Shown here piece after piece: positions 46,208 through 54,664 of a stretch of 64,000 nt of DNA (position 1 is its first letter; the number at the start of each line of letters is the position of its first letter). The notes under the pieces are model-generated. The model saw nothing but the letters and a program-made list of their open reading frames with translations. It searched no databases and had not been told where the DNA came from. The position numbers and the translations under genes are program-made. This DNA is from Actinoallomurus liliacearum (GTDB lineage Bacteria > Actinomycetota > Actinomycetes > Streptosporangiales > Streptosporangiaceae). Location: the NCBI RefSeq assembly GCF_039542035.1, contig NZ_BAABHJ010000001.1:310001-374000 (forward strand), given 5' to 3'.

Positions 46208-46573
46208 TTCCTTGCTTCATAACGGACAGGCATATGTCGATCACGAGGAGAAACTCTTGATTTCCTGCGCGATCCCATAAATTGCCCTATGACAACTAGT
46301 TGGAACCGACCGTACCTCAAGGCCGCGGCCGCCTCCCCAGGGGCCACCCCGGCCCCCGCCGTCTTCGCCGATGCCCGGCCGGCCGACTCCGGCGGCCGGG
46401 TGACGGCCGGCGGCGGCGTCGCATGCGCGGGTGCGGCGCTTCAGCCGACGGGCACCGGTATGGCGGGAGCGGGTTGCGTTTCCGGTATCCGGGGCGATGG
46501 ACATCACAACGGGCGACCACCGGCTCGGTGGTCGCCGAGTTGCTTACGATCGCCGCGCCGGAAGGAGATGCTC
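46208..46573. other. Divergent intergenic region
   Basis: 366 bases between the leftward giant kinase and the rightward DUF4231-like gene. An A+T-rich part at 46210-46300 likely holds the kinase promoter. Beyond 46320 an open frame continues into the next gene but its composition (Ala/Gly/Pro-rich) and lack of ribosome-binding site suggest it is not translated. Confidence 0.5.
46512..46536 (+). promoter_or_regulatory. Perfect 11-bp hairpin in the leader of the DUF4231-like gene
   Basis: GGCGACCACCG (46512-46522), loop GCT, CGGTGGTCGCC (46526-46536). It ends 37 bases before the GTG start and 25 bases before the AAGGAG. Operator, attenuator or upstream terminator are all possible. Confidence 0.6.
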
Positions 46574-47161
46574 GTGGGTCGTCGCAGGGCTCTGAGCCGG
46601 ACGGTCTCCCGGATCCTGCTCGCCGTGATCGGGGTCGTCGTGCTGCTCAGAGTGTCGGTGACCGAGGAGTACAGGCCTGATCCGAGAGCCTTCCCGAGGT
46701 ACGAGCCTCCCGACGGCCTGCTTCCTTCTCAAGAGAAGTACGTGGTCTGGGCGGGAGACCACACCGATTGGGTGATCCGGGGAGCGAGGATCCGGTCGGT
46801 CAGGTTCAAGGCCGTGGCGCTGGCCTCGGGCGTGCTGGCGCTCGCGGTCACACTGGCGGTGGCCGTTCGGGCACCGACGTGGGTGCCGGCGTCGCTGGGC
46901 TTCCTCGCGGCCGTCGGGCAGTACGTGCAGGGCCTCAGCCGTGACCGAGAGCAGTCACAGATCGCTCATCAGGCCGCGGTCAGGTTCCAGAAGGCACTGC
47001 GCGACTTCACCACCGAGGCGGATGAACTCTCCGGCCAGCGGCTGCGTGAACGGTTCAAGGAATTCCGCCAGACCTTCGAGGAGATAAAGGACGAATACGG
47101 ACCTCAGATCTTCAAGGTCCGAGGCCAAGATCCCCCTCAGATCGGCGGCACTCCCCGCTGA
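46574..47161 (+). CDS. DUF4231/SLATT-like membrane protein
   Basis: 195-residue protein with an N-terminal membrane helix (ILLAVIGVVVLLRVSV), an exposed segment with EPPDGLLPSQEKYVVW, a tight pair of helices (AVALASGVLALAVTLAVAV; TWVPASLGFLAAVGQYVQGL) and a helical amphipathic C-terminus rich in charged residues. Two adjacent helices followed by a long coiled tail resemble DUF4231/SLATT proteins, which include predicted membrane effectors. The resemblance is structural, not a proven match. GTG 46574 lies 6 bases behind AAGGAG; ATG 46568 would overlap it. Confidence 0.6.
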   Translation: MGRRRALSRTVSRILLAVIGVVVLLRVSVTEEYRPDPRAFPRYEPPDGLLPSQEKYVVWAGDHTDWVIRGARIRSVRFKAVALASGVLALAVTLAVAVRAPTWVPASLGFLAAVGQYVQGLSRDREQSQIAHQAAVRFQKALRDFTTEADELSGQRLRERFKEFRQTFEEIKDEYGPQIFKVRGQDPPQIGGTPR

Positions 47162-47224
47162 ACCGAACCCACGCCGTCACCCGGCCGCTCAGGGCGGAGG
47201 AGACCTCCGAGAGATGACGCGGGT

Positions 47225-48604
47225 TCAGCCCTGGCGGGCACGGACCCAGCGGGCCGCCGTCGCGGAGCCGATGACCAATGCGGCGGACCCGATCACCAGG
47301 GACAGCCTCAGGCCCGGGATGAACGACCCGGCGACGAGCGTGCCGAAGAGCGCGACACCGAACGCGCCGCCGACCTGCCGGGCGGTGTTCAGCTGCGCTG
47401 AGGCCACCCCGGCGTACTCCGGCTCGACCGATTCCAGCACGGCACTGGTCATGGCCGGGACCACGACTCCGGCGCCGACGCCGACCGGTAGCGTGGTCAG
47501 CGAGAGCACCCAGTACGGGGCGTCCGGCCCGGCGGCCAGTACCCCGAGCAGGCCGAGCGCGAAGACGAGCTGACCGACCGTCATGGGCAGCCTGGGGCCG
47601 ACCCGTCCGGTGAGGCGACCGCCGAGCATGTTGGACGTCATCGCGGCGATGCTCATCGGCAGGAAGATCAGGCCGGTGGCCAGCGCCGAATCGCCCCGTT
47701 GGTTCTGGAGGAACAGGCTCAGCAGGAAGACGATGCCGTAGTAGGCGAAGTTCTGGACGAAGCCGGCCACGCTGGCCGCGGCGAACTTCGCGTGCGCGAA
47801 CAGCCGCATCGGCAGCATCGGCTCGGGGACCCGCCTTTCCCACCACACGAAGAAGATGCCGGCGGTCGCGCCCAACACCAGCGCCGCCAGCACCGGCGCC
47901 GAACCCCATCCCAACGTGCCGCCCTCGATCAGTCCGAAGGTGAGCCCGGACAGTGCCAGCATCACGGCCACCTGGCCGACCGGGTCCAGGCGGCGCCTGC
48001 CGACGGAGGGGGTGGCGTCCGCTTTGGCGGTCATCAGCAGGCCGATCGCTCCGATCACCAGGTTGACCAGGAACAACGATCGCCAGCCCAGCCAGACCAG
48101 GAGGAGCCCGCCGAGCACGGGCCCCGCTGCCACGGCCGCGCCGCCGGCCGCCGCCCACACCCCGACCGCCCTGGTCCGTGCCGTGGCGTCCGTGTAGGCG
48201 TACCGGATCATGGCCAGGGACGCCGGTAGCTGCGTGGCAGCGCCGATGCCCTGGACGAACCGTGCCGCGATGAGCATGCTCGGCGACGTGGCCAGGCCGC
48301 AGGCCAATGAGGAGAGCACGAACAGGCCGAGGCCGATGACGAACGCGCGGCGCGCGCCCAGCCGATCGCTCAGGGACCCGCCGATCAGCTGGAACGCGGC
48401 GAACATCAGCGTGTAACCGTCCACGACCCACTGCAACTGGGTCAGCCCGGCACCCAGTTCGCGGCTCAGCGTCGGCAGCGCGACATTCACGATCGTCGCG
48501 TCCAGGCTGACCATCAAGAACCCGAACGAGGCGGCGAACAGAGTCCACCGTGCCCTCGGCGAAGCAGCGGCGACGGGGGGATCAGCGGTCAGTGCGATGT
48601 TCAC
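47225..48604 (-). CDS. MFS transporter (DHA2-type efflux)
   Basis: 459-residue drug:proton antiporter with 14 predicted helices. FLMVSLDATIVNVALPTLSR in helix 1 and GGSLSDRLGARRAFVIGLGL (motif A) are diagnostic; GVWAAAGGAAVAAGPVLGGL is motif C. GTG 48604 follows GGAG; a TTG at 48640 is possible. It diverges from the XRE regulator at 48702 over 97 bases, suggesting that the regulator controls it. No operator palindrome stood out. Confidence 0.9.
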   Translation of the reverse strand: MNIALTADPPVAAASPRARWTLFAASFGFLMVSLDATIVNVALPTLSRELGAGLTQLQWVVDGYTLMFAAFQLIGGSLSDRLGARRAFVIGLGLFVLSSLACGLATSPSMLIAARFVQGIGAATQLPASLAMIRYAYTDATARTRAVGVWAAAGGAAVAAGPVLGGLLLVWLGWRSLFLVNLVIGAIGLLMTAKADATPSVGRRRLDPVGQVAVMLALSGLTFGLIEGGTLGWGSAPVLAALVLGATAGIFFVWWERRVPEPMLPMRLFAHAKFAAASVAGFVQNFAYYGIVFLLSLFLQNQRGDSALATGLIFLPMSIAAMTSNMLGGRLTGRVGPRLPMTVGQLVFALGLLGVLAAGPDAPYWVLSLTTLPVGVGAGVVVPAMTSAVLESVEPEYAGVASAQLNTARQVGGAFGVALFGTLVAGSFIPGLRLSLVIGSAALVIGSATAARWVRARQG

Positions 48605-48701
48605 CGCTCCAGACTGCTGATCAACGTGCCTGCCGGGCAATCGGCGAGGGTGTACCTGACAGGGCTACCCTGACCGGCGACGCCGGAGAGGACGAGGAGC
48701 G

Positions 48702-49535
48702 GTGGGGTTGGTCAGTCGACTCAGAGCACGGGAGCTCGGCGCGTTCCTGCGGGCGCGGCGGACACTGCTGACGCCGGACGAGGTGGGCCTGCCGGTCACG
48801 GGTGCTCGGCGTACGCCCGGACTGCGCCGGGAGGAGATCGCCCGGCTGGCCGGTGTGAGTGACGGCTACTACGTCCGGTTGGAGCAGGGCCGCGCGATGC
48901 ATCCGTCGGCGAGTGTGCTGGGCGCGCTGGCCGGGGCGTTGCGGCTGTCCCAGCCGGAGCGCGAGCACCTGTTCGCGCTGGCCGGTGAGAGCTGCCCGGC
49001 ACCGGAGCCGGAGGAGCTCACGGAAGGAAGCCGCCGGATGCTCGAACTGCTCCGGCCGCCCACCGCCGCCTATGTGATCAACAGGAACAGCGACGTGCTG
49101 GCATGGAACGACACCGCGGGCGCGCTGTTCGGGCACCTGGTCGACGGTCCGCGTCGTCCCAACAACGTCCGGTACGTGTTCACCGACCCGGAGGCCAAGA
49201 GGCTGTTCGTGGACTGGCCGCACATCGCCGCGGACTCGGTGGCCCACCTGCGCGCATCGAGCGGGCATCGCCCCGACGACGCCGAACTCACCGAGCTCGT
49301 CACCGAACTTCACGAGGTCAGTCCCGATTTCCGCCGGCTGTGGACGGCCCGGGAACTGCGTCAGAAGGACGACGGACGTAAGGAACTACGCCACCCACGA
49401 GTCGGCCGCCTGACGCTGGACTACGCGGTACTGGCCGCCCCGGGCGCCGCAGGGCAGCGGCTGGTCGCCTACAGCGCCGACCCCGACTCCGACTCGCACG
49501 CCGCGCTGGTCCGGCTCTGGTCAAAGGGAAATTAG
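48702..49535 (+). CDS. XRE family regulator with MmyB-like ligand-binding domain
   Basis: 277-residue DNA-binding protein. RRTPGLRREEIARLAGVSDG begins the helix-turn-helix, with YYVRLEQGRAMHPSASVLGA as recognition part. From about residue 105, PPTAAYVINRNSDVLAWNDT and YAVLAAPGAAGQRLVAYSAD form the MmyB-like PAS fold that binds fatty acids or other small ligands. GTG start with GGAGAGG upstream. It likely regulates the divergent MFS pump. Its stop is only 6 bases before the 3' end of the convergent tRNA-Sec gene. Confidence 0.9.
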   Translation: MGLVSRLRARELGAFLRARRTLLTPDEVGLPVTGARRTPGLRREEIARLAGVSDGYYVRLEQGRAMHPSASVLGALAGALRLSQPEREHLFALAGESCPAPEPEELTEGSRRMLELLRPPTAAYVINRNSDVLAWNDTAGALFGHLVDGPRRPNNVRYVFTDPEAKRLFVDWPHIAADSVAHLRASSGHRPDDAELTELVTELHEVSPDFRRLWTARELRQKDDGRKELRHPRVGRLTLDYAVLAAPGAAGQRLVAYSADPDSDSHAALVRLWSKGN

Positions 49536-49541
49536 ATTTGG

Positions 49542-49637
49542 TGGCGGAGGCGCACGGGAATCGAACCCGCCGACGACGCCGAGCGCCGTCCAATGGTTTT
49601 GAAGACCACGAGGGCCACCAGGCACCCTCCCGCCTCC
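49542..49637 (-). tRNA. selC: tRNA-Sec (anticodon UCA)
   Basis: Selenocysteine tRNA, 96 nt including encoded G73 and CCA. Acceptor 5' GGAGGCG pairs with CGCCTCC at the 3' end; the anticodon arm is GTGGTCTTCAAAACCAT with anticodon TCA; a long variable arm (about GGACGGCGCTCGGCGTCGTC) and the T-arm GGGTTCGATTCCC follow. The 8th acceptor pair is not Watson-Crick (G.G). A long acceptor/variable arm with UCA is diagnostic. Its 5' end lies 14 bases after the yidC-like stop on the same strand. Confidence 0.93.
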
Positions 49638-49651
49638 GCCGCAGAGCCTAC

Positions 49652-50356
49652 TCACCCCGCGGTGACGCCGCGCCACAGGATGGCGCGTTCGGCGGTGCTC
49701 CACGCGGTCGACGTCAGCAGGTACAGACCGGCCGCCAGCGGGACGTACGCGGCGACCGCGACGGTGCCGAACGGCAGCAGCCGCATCGCCCTGGCGAGCG
49801 GTCCGGCCGGGGCCGGCTGACCGGCGTACATCCGGCGTGACGTCCACCAGGCCACCACGGCCAGCAGGATGAACAGGGCGAGGAAGACCAGGCCGTGCGG
49901 GCCGAAGGCACCGGGCGACAGCAGCCATCGGCTCCCCAGCGGCACCCCGAAGAGGGTGTTCGCCAGCAGCAGGTTCGCGTGACCGCCGACGGCCGGGGAC
50001 AGGAACAGCCGGTAGACGACGGTGAAGACGGGCATCTGCAGCAGCGCCGGGCCGATGCCGGCGAACATCGAGGTGCCCTCGGCCCGGTACAGCGCGGTCA
50101 CCTCCTGGTGGGCGCGGACGGGGTCGTCGCGGTGCCGCCGGCGCAGCGCCTCGACCTGCGGGGCCAGCCGTTGGCGGGCCCGCCCCGCGGCCGCCTGGCG
50201 GCGGCTGAGCGGAAGGAGGGCGAGGCGGATTCCGGCGGTGAAGACGACGATCGCGAGGGCGGCGCTGAGGCCGCCGGCGAGCGGGTGGAGGGCGGACGTG
50301 AGCCCGGTGACGAGGTCGTACGCCACGCGGACGGGACCGTCGAGGACGGCGAGCAT
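49652..50356 (-). CDS. YidC/Oxa1 family membrane insertase (short paralogue)
   Basis: 234-residue membrane protein of the YidC/Oxa1/Alb3 family, which inserts proteins into the membrane. There is a hydrophobic first helix, then RLALLPLSRRQAAAGRARQR carrying the conserved basic face (Arg in the groove), LYRAEGTSMFAGIGPALLQM (family motif), and VFTVVYRLFLSP. Shorter than housekeeping YidC (about 300-400 residues) with no large periplasmic domain; a second, non-essential paralogue is likely. It lies between the DUF6412 gene and tRNA-Sec on the same strand. Confidence 0.87.
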   Translation of the reverse strand: MLAVLDGPVRVAYDLVTGLTSALHPLAGGLSAALAIVVFTAGIRLALLPLSRRQAAAGRARQRLAPQVEALRRRHRDDPVRAHQEVTALYRAEGTSMFAGIGPALLQMPVFTVVYRLFLSPAVGGHANLLLANTLFGVPLGSRWLLSPGAFGPHGLVFLALFILLAVVAWWTSRRMYAGQPAPAGPLARAMRLLPFGTVAVAAYVPLAAGLYLLTSTAWSTAERAILWRGVTAG

Positions 50357-50487
50357 GGGAGAAGGACCCTTCGGCAGGTGATCGAGTGGGAACGGCGAAC
50401 GGCCGTACGCCGCCCGTCCCCGGCAGGCGCGCGGTCAGGAGGACGGCGGACGCGGCGCGGGGAGGGGCGGTACGGCGAACTCCCGCT

Positions 50488-50754
50488 CTAGGGGGCGCGC
50501 ACTCGAGGACGGCCGGGGGCGTCGGGGTCGCGGAGGCGTACGAGGGCGGACCGGCCCGCGCGGTCGCGAAGGGCGGCTGCGCGGACCCGCGGGCCCGCGG
50601 CGACGGCCACCGGGGCTCGGCCGGCGACCAGGACGATGAGTCCGGCGACCGCGAGGGCCGCCGCCGCGGCGAAGACGACGGACGGGGTGAGCGCGTCGGT
50701 GAGATCCCACCACGCGATCATCGCCGCGACGGCGGCGGCGAGTACCCGGACCAT
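50488..50754 (-). CDS. DUF6412 membrane protein
   Basis: 88-residue protein with two hydrophobic helices (VLAAAVAAMIAWWDLTDALT and VFAAAAALAVAGLIVLVAG) and a basic C-terminus (ALRDRAGRSALVRLRDPDAP). This pattern and its position before a short YidC paralogue match the DUF6412 family of Streptomyces and relatives. It is probably cotranscribed with yidC (131-base gap). Function unknown. Confidence 0.78.
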   Translation of the reverse strand: MVRVLAAAVAAMIAWWDLTDALTPSVVFAAAAALAVAGLIVLVAGRAPVAVAAGPRVRAAALRDRAGRSALVRLRDPDAPGRPRVRAP

Positions 50755-50967
50755 GCCCTACAGACGCGCCGGCCGCGCGCCGGGTTCCCGCCGGCGGACA
50801 TCGCCGGTCCGCCGTCCGGGAACCCGGCCGGAATCGTGGTGCGCCGGCGCGGGGGAAGCCCCTGGCAACGATCCGGCACGGATCGGCTGCACCGCGCCGA
50901 ATCTGCGCTGCTCGCCGCGCCCGGCCGAACCGGGGGGCCGGGCCGGCGTCCGCGATAGGTTCACGTC

Positions 50968-51975
50968 ATGGGCAGTGGTGACGCACTCGGGACGACCTAT
51001 CGCCTGACGCAGTTCGCGCACGGCGGCGGATGCGCCTGCAAGATCCCGCCCGGGGAGCTGGAGGAGGTCGTCGCCGGGCTGATCGACGCCGACCGCCCGG
51101 ACGACCTGCTGATCGGGCTGGACGACGGTGACGACGCCGCGGTGGTGCGGATCGAGGGTGACCGGGCGGTGGTGGCCACCGCCGACTTCTTCACCCCCGT
51201 CGTCGACGACCCGTACGACTGGGGACGGATCGCCGCGACGAACGCGCTGTCGGACGTCTACGCCGTCGGCGGCGCGCCGGTCGTCGCGGTGAACCTCCTG
51301 GGCTGGCCCCGGGACACGTTGCCGATGGAGCTGGCGCGCGAGGTGCTGCGCGGCGGTCTCGACGTCGCGCGCGCGGCCGGTTGCCATGTCGCGGGCGGGC
51401 ACAGCGTGGACGATCCAGAGCCGAAGTACGGCATGGCGGTCACCGGCCTGGCGGATCCGGCGCGGCTGCTGCGGCTGGACGCCGGGCGGCCCGGGGTGCC
51501 GCTCTCCCTGACCAAACCGCTCGGTGTCGGGGTGCTGAACACGCGGCACAAGGCGACGGGTGAGGTGTTCCCGCACGCCGTCGCGGCGATGACGACGCTG
51601 AACGCCGAGGCGTCCCGGGCCGCGCTGGAGCGCGGTCACCGCTGCGCGACCGACGTCACCGGGTTCGGGCTGCTGGGCCACCTCTACAAGATGGCGCGGG
51701 CGAGCGGCGTCACCGCGGTGGTGGACGCCGCGGCCGTCCCCTATCTCGACGGCGCGCGCGACGCCGTGCGCGAGGGTTACGTCTCGGGGGGCACCCGCCG
51801 CAACCTGGCCTGGGTGACGCCGCACGCGGATCTCGGCCGCGTGCCGGAGGAGGACCGCCTGCTCCTGGCGGACGCCCAGACGTCCGGGGGCCTGCTCGTC
51901 GCCGGCGAACTGCCCGGCGCGCCGGTGGTGGGGGAACTCATCCCCCGTGAGGCCGCCGCCCTGATCGTCCGGTGA
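50968..51975 (+). CDS. selD: Selenophosphate synthase SelD
   Basis: 335-residue ATP-dependent enzyme making selenophosphate from selenide. The N-terminal loop TQFAHGGGCACKIPPG holds the catalytic Cys (Cys rather than Sec) and Lys. ATADFFTPVVDDPYDWGRIA and IAATNALSDVYAVGGAPVVA are the AIRS-like nucleotide-binding segments; HSVDDPEPKYGMAVTG and ADAQTSGGLLVAG follow. Full length. No obvious partner is cotranscribed; selA/selB are 27 kb to the left. Confidence 0.95.
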   Translation: MGSGDALGTTYRLTQFAHGGGCACKIPPGELEEVVAGLIDADRPDDLLIGLDDGDDAAVVRIEGDRAVVATADFFTPVVDDPYDWGRIAATNALSDVYAVGGAPVVAVNLLGWPRDTLPMELAREVLRGGLDVARAAGCHVAGGHSVDDPEPKYGMAVTGLADPARLLRLDAGRPGVPLSLTKPLGVGVLNTRHKATGEVFPHAVAAMTTLNAEASRAALERGHRCATDVTGFGLLGHLYKMARASGVTAVVDAAAVPYLDGARDAVREGYVSGGTRRNLAWVTPHADLGRVPEEDRLLLADAQTSGGLLVAGELPGAPVVGELIPREAAALIVR

Positions 51976-52044
51976 CACGCCCGTACGCCACGGTGCCGCC
52001 ACCCCTCGCGCCCGGCGCGACGGCGGACACGGCATGATCCAGCT

Positions 52045-52686
52045 GTGAGCTCCGTCCACGGCACCGAGGTCGAGTACGTCGTCGACCTCGCCGGGATCTT
52101 CGTCTTCGCGGTCACCGGCGCGCTCGTCGCCGTTCGGAAGCGCTTCGACGTCGTCGGGATGGCGGTGCTCGCGGAGATCACCGCCCTGGGCGGCGGCGTG
52201 CTGCGCGACCTCGTCATCGGGGCCGTGCCGCCGGCGGCGTTCCGGGACGTCGGCTACACGATGGTGCCGCTCGTGGCGACGGCGCTGACCGCGACCTGGC
52301 ATCCGCACCTGGAGCGCATCCGCCGTACGGTGCTGGTGCTCGACGCCGCCGGGCTGGGACTGTTCAGCGTGGCCGGCGCGATGAAGGCGCTGACGTACGG
52401 GCTGGGGGCGCCCGCCGCGGCGGCGCTGGGCGTGATGACGGCGATCGGCGGCGGCATCCTGCGCGACGTGCTGGCCCGGGAGGTGCCGAACGTCCTCCAC
52501 GACCGGCAGCTGTACATCGTCCCCGCCCTCATCGGCGCGGGGACCGCCACGGGCGCGTACCTGCTCGGAGCGCGCGGATATCTTGTGACCCTCGTCACAG
52601 CCGCCCTGGCGTTCGGCGTCCGCCTGGTGGCGCTCCGGCTGCGCTGGCGGATGCCGCGCGCCCGGGGGCTCGAGGATCGCACATGA
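52045..52686 (+). CDS. TRIC cation channel family protein (UPF0126)
   Basis: 213-residue, seven-helix membrane protein with two TRIC repeats. Each has the pore glycine motif: ITALGGGVLRDLVIGAVPPA and TAIGGGILRDVLAREVPNVL. Bacterial TRIC proteins conduct K+ or other cations. GTG at 52045. It lies between selD and the LppU-type gene on the same strand, 69 bases after selD; any link with selenium metabolism is unproven. Confidence 0.9.
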   Translation: MSSVHGTEVEYVVDLAGIFVFAVTGALVAVRKRFDVVGMAVLAEITALGGGVLRDLVIGAVPPAAFRDVGYTMVPLVATALTATWHPHLERIRRTVLVLDAAGLGLFSVAGAMKALTYGLGAPAAAALGVMTAIGGGILRDVLAREVPNVLHDRQLYIVPALIGAGTATGAYLLGARGYLVTLVTAALAFGVRLVALRLRWRMPRARGLEDRT

Positions 52687-52739
52687 TCCGGTACTGTCCG
52701 GCTTCGGTCAGGCACGGATCGGCGGGATCCGGAACCCGA

Positions 52740-52779
52740 AACCTAACGTCTTAGGTTAAGGCCGGTTTGCACACCGGCC
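52740..52779. promoter_or_regulatory. Two inverted repeats before the LppU-type gene
   Basis: AACCTAA-CGTC-TTAGGTT (52740-52757) and GGCCGGT-TTGCAC-ACCGGCC (52760-52779) are perfect 7-base-arm palindromes, side by side in the promoter region. The first looks like an operator, the second like a terminator of the TRIC gene or an operator. Sequence ACTAG-TTGG-CTAGT follows at about 52785. Confidence 0.6.
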
Positions 52780-52836
52780 CGCAGACTAGTTGGCTAGTAC
52801 AACTTTGTGGGGTAATGCAACGAGGGGCGGTCGTCC

Positions 52837-53607
52837 GTGCACGAATCACCTGAGGGCTACGGCCAGGGGCCGTACTCGAACCAACCGCAGGGTCAGGGCG
52901 GCTACCCTCCCCAGCAGCCGTATCCGGGGCAGGGAGGCTACCCGGGGCAGCAGCAGCCCTATCCCGGCCAGGGCGGCGGGGGCCAGCAGTCCTACCCGGG
53001 CCAGGGCGGGCAGCAGCCCTACTACCCCAGTGACCCGTACGGCGGCGGCCAGCAGCCACCGCCCAACACCCCGTGGGGCGGAGGCGGAGGCGGCGGCTTC
53101 GGCCCGTCGGAGCCGCCGGGTCCGGGCGGATGGGGCCCACCGCCGGGGCCGCCGCGCAAGAACAACGGTCCGCTCATCGTGGTGGCGATCGTGGCGGCGC
53201 TGGTCGTGCTCGGAGGTGGCGGCGCGATCGCGTGGGCGCTGAGCAGCGGCGACGACCCGAAGAAGCCGATCTCGCTGCCCACCCCGTCGTACAGCCTGCC
53301 GACCGGCGTGCCCACGGGGGGTTATCCGACGGTCGAGCCGAGCCCGAGCGACAGCCCCTCGCCCTCCCCGACCCTGGACGCGGCGGCGACGGTGCAGCCG
53401 GGCGACTGCGTGCGCAACGCCGGCACTCAGTCGACCCCGCACCTGGAGGAGACGACGTGCCACTCGGGGACCTACAAGGTGCTCAAGCGGATCACCGGCA
53501 CGTCCGACTGGGACAAGTGCAAGAGCGTGCCCGGCTACACGGCGGCGTACCGCCGGAAGAACACCATCACCATCCTGAGCTTCGTGCTCTGCATGAAGAA
53601 GCTCTGA
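52837..53607 (+). CDS. LppU/SCO3897-family membrane-anchored protein
   Basis: 256-residue protein in three parts. A Pro/Gly/Gln/Tyr-rich cytoplasmic tail (about 1-105; repeated QQPYPGQGG units) comes first, then one membrane helix (NNGPLIVVAIVAALVVLGGG, about 109-132) and a short Ser/Pro linker. The secreted domain of about 65 residues (VQPGDCVRNAGTQSTPHLEE onwards) has four cysteines. The last part is the LppU/SCO3897 domain of unknown function. GTG start preceded by a long A+T-containing leader. The repeated PGQGG sequence may mediate self-association. Confidence 0.87.
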   Translation: MHESPEGYGQGPYSNQPQGQGGYPPQQPYPGQGGYPGQQQPYPGQGGGGQQSYPGQGGQQPYYPSDPYGGGQQPPPNTPWGGGGGGGFGPSEPPGPGGWGPPPGPPRKNNGPLIVVAIVAALVVLGGGGAIAWALSSGDDPKKPISLPTPSYSLPTGVPTGGYPTVEPSPSDSPSPSPTLDAAATVQPGDCVRNAGTQSTPHLEETTCHSGTYKVLKRITGTSDWDKCKSVPGYTAAYRRKNTITILSFVLCMKKL

Positions 53608-53638
53608 GCGAGGGGCTGCGCGCCGGACCGGTGGCCGC

Positions 53639-54664
53639 TCAGGCCACGGTTCGGCGTTCGCGCTGCGGTACGACCGTGTACTTCGGGTCCTCCGCCGAGG
53701 TGTGCCCGGCGTACAGGACCGCGAAGCGGGTGCACAGCGCGCCACCGGTGAGCACCAGGCCGGCGATGACGCCGGCCGCCCGGCTCCGGCCCGCCGCGAC
53801 GGTTCCGACCGCCCCGGCGACGGTCAGCGCACGCCCGGCGCGCAGGAGCGCGCCCGGCCGTCCGGTCCGGTAGGGCTCGGAAACGAGTTCCGGGCTCTCG
53901 CGCAGGCCGACGCCGCGCTCGAGGGCGCCGGCCACGGCCAGCTCGAGACCGGCGCCGAGCAACGCCATCCGGCGGGCGGGGCCGGCCTCGGCGCGTGGCG
54001 TGGCGATCATGCCGACCGCTCCACCGCTCGCCAGTGAGCTGCCCGCGAACAGCAGCGGCAGGTGCCGGTAGGCCTCATGCCAGGCGGGCACGGCCGTGTC
54101 GGCCAGCAGGACGCCCGTGTAGGTCGCGACGAGGGGACCGGTGACCGCGGCCGCCGCGCCGGCCACCCGGCCCGGCCCCGGGGCGATCCCGGTGACGGCG
54201 GAGGCGGCGGCCGCCGCCGTGAAGCCGCCCTGCCCGGCGAGGATCCACGAGCCGACGCTCATCGGCGAGGTCGGCTTGAACACGCGGAGCATGTTGAGGA
54301 ACCGCTCCGGGCGGCCCAGTTCGGCGACGAGCAGTCCGGCGCCCGCGGTAGCCGCGGCCGCCGCCGTGATCTTGCCGGTCAGTGCCAGCCGGTGCCGTCC
54401 GGTGGCGTCGGCCAGCGCCGCCATCGTCGAGGAGGCGCCCGAGAGCCCGCCCAGGTAGAGGTAGCCGGGCATGTGGGGGGCCTTCCACCGCGGCTTCTTC
54501 AGGATCGGGCGGCCGTAGTAGGAGCGGAATTCCGCGCGCGGGACCATCCGCTCCTCGCGTCCCCCCGAGCCCCCTCCGCCGCGCCGCTCCCGACGCCCGC
54601 CGCGCCGCTCACGCGCCTCGCCGCGCTCCCCGGCGTGCCCTTCTTCATGCCGGTCCGGCCGCAT
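53639..54664 (-). CDS. nrfD: NrfD-like membrane subunit of formate dehydrogenase
   Basis: 341-residue polytopic protein (about eight helices). RSYYGRPILKKPRWKAPHMP and YLYLGGLSGASSTMAALAD are typical of NrfD/PsrC-type quinone-reactive subunits; AELGRPERFLNMLRVFKPTS is the diagnostic LGRPxRF segment. It takes electrons from the ferredoxin-like subunit and passes them to menaquinone. An N-terminal stretch of about 50 residues is very Arg/Gly-rich. The ATG overlaps the fdhB stop (TGATG). Confidence 0.88.
   Translation of the reverse strand: MRPDRHEEGHAGERGEARERRGGRRERRGGGGSGGREERMVPRAEFRSYYGRPILKKPRWKAPHMPGYLYLGGLSGASSTMAALADATGRHRLALTGKITAAAAATAGAGLLVAELGRPERFLNMLRVFKPTSPMSVGSWILAGQGGFTAAAAASAVTGIAPGPGRVAGAAAAVTGPLVATYTGVLLADTAVPAWHEAYRHLPLLFAGSSLASGGAVGMIATPRAEAGPARRMALLGAGLELAVAGALERGVGLRESPELVSEPYRTGRPGALLRAGRALTVAGAVGTVAAGRSRAAGVIAGLVLTGGALCTRFAVLYAGHTSAEDPKYTVVPQRERRTVA

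Noticed and set aside
52740..52757. AACCTAA...TTAGGTT as an IdeR/DtxR iron box
   Set aside because: The half-sites are in the opposite order to the TTAGGTTAG-CTAACCTAA consensus, and no iron genes flank it.
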